Shown piece after piece: positions 62,409 to 64,000 of a DNA stretch of 64,000 nt. The notes under the pieces were generated by a model. That model was given only the letters and a program-made list of their open reading frames with translations, was not told where the DNA came from and ran no database searches. The DNA lies in NCBI RefSeq assembly GCF_030697375.1, contig NZ_JAUYQD010000005.1:1-64000 (forward strand), written 5' to 3'. How positions within the stretch are numbered: the stretch's first letter is position 1; every line of letters starts with the position of its first letter. This DNA comes from Rhodoferax sp. (lineage in GTDB: Bacteria > Pseudomonadota > Gammaproteobacteria > Burkholderiales > Burkholderiaceae_C). Both the position numbers and the translations under genes were made by a program.

Positions 62409-63569
62409 CTACTGTCCTGGAGCGGTTCCGGCGATCCCGAGGTAGGCCGCTTTTTTGCCCAGGTCGGTGTCGGAGTCGGCATAACGCAAGGCGATGGCCT
62501 GGAATTCATCCTGGATGTCCAGGAAGGCGTCCACCATGTCGGGGTCAAAGTGCGTGCCCTTGCCCTGCGCAATGATGTGCGCGGCCTGTGCGTGCGGCAT
62601 GCCCTCTTTGTAGACGCGCCGGCTGATCAGGGCGTCGTACACATCGGCCACCGCCATGAGGCGCGCCGACACCGGGATGGCGTCGCCGCTGCGGCCCTCC
62701 GGGTAACCGCTGCCGTCCCATTTTTCCTGGTGGAACAGGGCAATGTCCTTGGCCATGCTCAGGAACTCGACCTTGGTCCCCAGCGACTCTTCGGCGTGCG
62801 CAATGGCGTCGCGCCCCAGCGTGGTGTGGGTCTTCATGATCTCGAATTCCTCGGGGGTGAAGCGCCCGGGTTTGAGCAGGATGCGGTCCGGTATGCCGAC
62901 TTTGCCGATGTCGTGCAGGGGCGCCGACTTGAACAGCATGTTGATGTTGCTGCTGCTCAAAAAGGCGCCAAAACGGGGGTGGTGCTGGAGCTTCTCCGCC
63001 AGCGCCTTGACGTAATACTGGGTGCGGCGAATGTGGTTGCCGGTGTCGGAGTCGCGGGTTTCCGCCAGGGAGGCCATGGCCAGGATGGTCACGTCCTGGA
63101 TGGCCATCACCTCTTGTGTGCGCTTGGCCACCTCCTGCTCCAGAAAGTCGTTTTTGTCGCGCAGAAAGTCGGCGCTGGCCTTGAGCGACAACTGGGTGGC
63201 CACCCGCGCCAGCACGATGGGCGGGCTGATGGGTTTGGTGATGTAGTCAGCGGCGCCCAGCTCCAGGCCTTTTTTTTCGTCCTCCGTTTCGGACTTGGCC
63301 GTCAGAAAAATGATGGGGATGTCGCGGGTGGTGGCGTGGGCCTTGAGCCGGCGGCAGACCTCGTAGCCGTCCAGGTCGGGCATCATGATGTCGAGCAGGA
63401 TCAAGTCGGGCGGCCGGTCCGACATCGCGATCTTGAGGGCCTTGTCGCCGTGGTTGGCCACTTTAACCTTGTAGTGGTCTTTCAGCAGGCCCGCCATCAG
63501 GGCCAGGTTCTCGGGCGTGTCGTCCACCACCAAGACGGTGGCTTTTTCGGTAAAGTCAAGAGCGTTCAT
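62409..63569 (-). CDS. REC - HD-GYP response regulator 2
   Basis: Putative c-di-GMP phosphodiesterase of 386 aa. The receiver (about 10-125) has VLVVDDTPENLALMAGLL, LLDIMMPDLDGYEV and YITKPISP. A helical linker leads to the HD-GYP domain (about 160-355): RDSDTGNHIRRTQYYVKALA, SAPLHDIGKVGIPDRI, HQEKWDGSGYPEG and RLMAVADVYDALISRRVYK. All metal-site histidines and the GYP triplet are present. It lies between the REC-REC kinase (2 bp downstream) and the HPt-containing gene (17 bp upstream), so it is a member of the same phosphorelay operon. Confidence 0.93.
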   Translation of the reverse strand: MNALDFTEKATVLVVDDTPENLALMAGLLKDHYKVKVANHGDKALKIAMSDRPPDLILLDIMMPDLDGYEVCRRLKAHATTRDIPIIFLTAKSETEDEKKGLELGAADYITKPISPPIVLARVATQLSLKASADFLRDKNDFLEQEVAKRTQEVMAIQDVTILAMASLAETRDSDTGNHIRRTQYYVKALAEKLQHHPRFGAFLSSSNINMLFKSAPLHDIGKVGIPDRILLKPGRFTPEEFEIMKTHTTLGRDAIAHAEESLGTKVEFLSMAKDIALFHQEKWDGSGYPEGRSGDAIPVSARLMAVADVYDALISRRVYKEGMPHAQAAHIIAQGKGTHFDPDMVDAFLDIQDEFQAIALRYADSDTDLGKKAAYLGIAGTAPGQ

Positions 63570-63586
63570 GCTTGGTTCCAGAGGTG

Positions 63587-64000
63587 TTACAGGTCGATCT
63601 GGGCCTGCTGGGCCGCCCCCTTCAGGGACGCCAGGGCGGTTTCAAAATCAAAGTCCTCCACCGCTGCGGCCAGGGCGCGGTAGCCCTCGCCCAAGGCGGC
63701 TTGCAGCAGCAAGGCATGGTCTTTCAGCACATCGGCGGCCTCGGAGTCGTCGTCGGCCAGCAGGGCGCTCAGCTGGCGGCACACCGCCGCTGCTTTTGCA
63801 GGGTCGATCGCCACCACGGAAGACGCGGATTCGGCGGGCAGCTTGGCGTGCAGCTGGGCCAGCAGCTCGGCCAACACCGCTGCCGGTGGAGCCATCAAGG
63901 CCTCGATGTGCGCCGACTCCCGGTGCTCGCGCAGGGCGGCCTCCACCTGGGCCATGTCCGCTTGCAGTGCACTGGCGCCAATGTTGCCGGCCACACCCTT
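63587..64000 (-). CDS. C-terminal part of an HPt-containing signalling protein (5' end outside window)
   Basis: Only the last 137 residues are visible, reading in from the window edge. The first residues KGVAGNIGASALQADMAQVE match the second half of an HPt domain, whose phosphohistidine motif (H-x-LKG-x-x-x-N-x-G) would begin just beyond the edge. This is the usual C-terminus of a hybrid kinase of the type seen at 54113. The remainder is Ala/Leu-rich helix (LLAQLHAKLP, AAAVCRQLSALLADD, ALAAAVEDFDFETALA), resembling the tail after HPt in that paralogue. It is the upstream gene of the REC-HD-GYP and REC-REC kinase operon. Confidence 0.75.
   Translation of the reverse strand, partial: KGVAGNIGASALQADMAQVEAALREHRESAHIEALMAPPAAVLAELLAQLHAKLPAESASSVVAIDPAKAAAVCRQLSALLADDDSEAADVLKDHALLLQAALGEGYRALAAAVEDFDFETALASLKGAAQQAQIDL

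Overview
The window is GC-rich bacterial chromosome with dense coding on both strands. Gene content points to a betaproteobacterium of the order Burkholderiales, probably Comamonadaceae (Rhodoferax/Polaromonas-like). That assignment rests on the MaeB-type malic enzyme, the DctS/DctR pair, a RutR-like regulated NMT1-type transporter, the many c-di-GMP proteins and a dispersed ~59-bp repeat found nine times. It is an inference from content, not a database match.

Layout. 1-5326: C-terminally cut malic enzyme, an orphan TRAP (DctP-like) binding protein and a divergent DctS/DctR-like two-component system. 5335-9707: five-gene ABC importer operon (ATPase, two permeases, NMT1/THI5-like binding protein, RutR-like TetR regulator) with a near-perfect RutR-type operator at 5369-5384. 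9782-12281: lipoprotein, outer-membrane barrel and lipoprotein hydrolase. 12294-18825: a tightly packed operon of exported or membrane proteins with two caspase-like proteases, an OmpA-like protein, a CHASE2 protein, a small secreted protein and a FecR-domain protein. No described system with this gene set is known to me. 18836-20158: lytic transglycosylase.

20235-29186 is an accessory region. It begins with an integron-type cassette array without a visible integrase (two convincing attC sites and one possible; one attC is split by a 108-bp MITE-like element). It continues with small stress or toxin modules (VOC, DUF4440, ParE-type pair, Fic/XRE 'mobile mystery' pair), a hydrolase with a LysR regulator, and duplicated fragments of an AraC gene's 3' end joined to the dispersed repeat. 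29387-33486: AraC-controlled catabolic operon (class II aldolase, flavoprotein, TPP enzyme). 33675-35387: YfbK-like VWA lipoprotein.

35639-47661 is a chemosensory operon resembling Wsp in parts list (two CheW, CheR-TPR, MCP, CheA-REC, CheB). Its putative output is an EAL protein with a C-terminal receiver, and it adds a triple-receiver hybrid kinase. 47669-53215: hemerythrin, NhaR-like LysR, cysteine-free Rrf2, a Fic protein bracketed by 100-bp direct repeats, and a GGDEF-EAL protein. 53344-64000: GST, a 1243-aa hybrid kinase with an HD-GYP partner, AraC/EamA, a REC-REC kinase with a second HD-GYP protein, and the C-terminal end of an HPt protein.

Two themes stand out. One is envelope and c-di-GMP signalling: one intact GGDEF, two intact EAL and two HD-GYP proteins. 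The other is the repeat family, which sits mostly at gene ends, supplies stop codons and C-terminal residues to two genes, and forms the signal-peptide core of one gene in the caspase operon.
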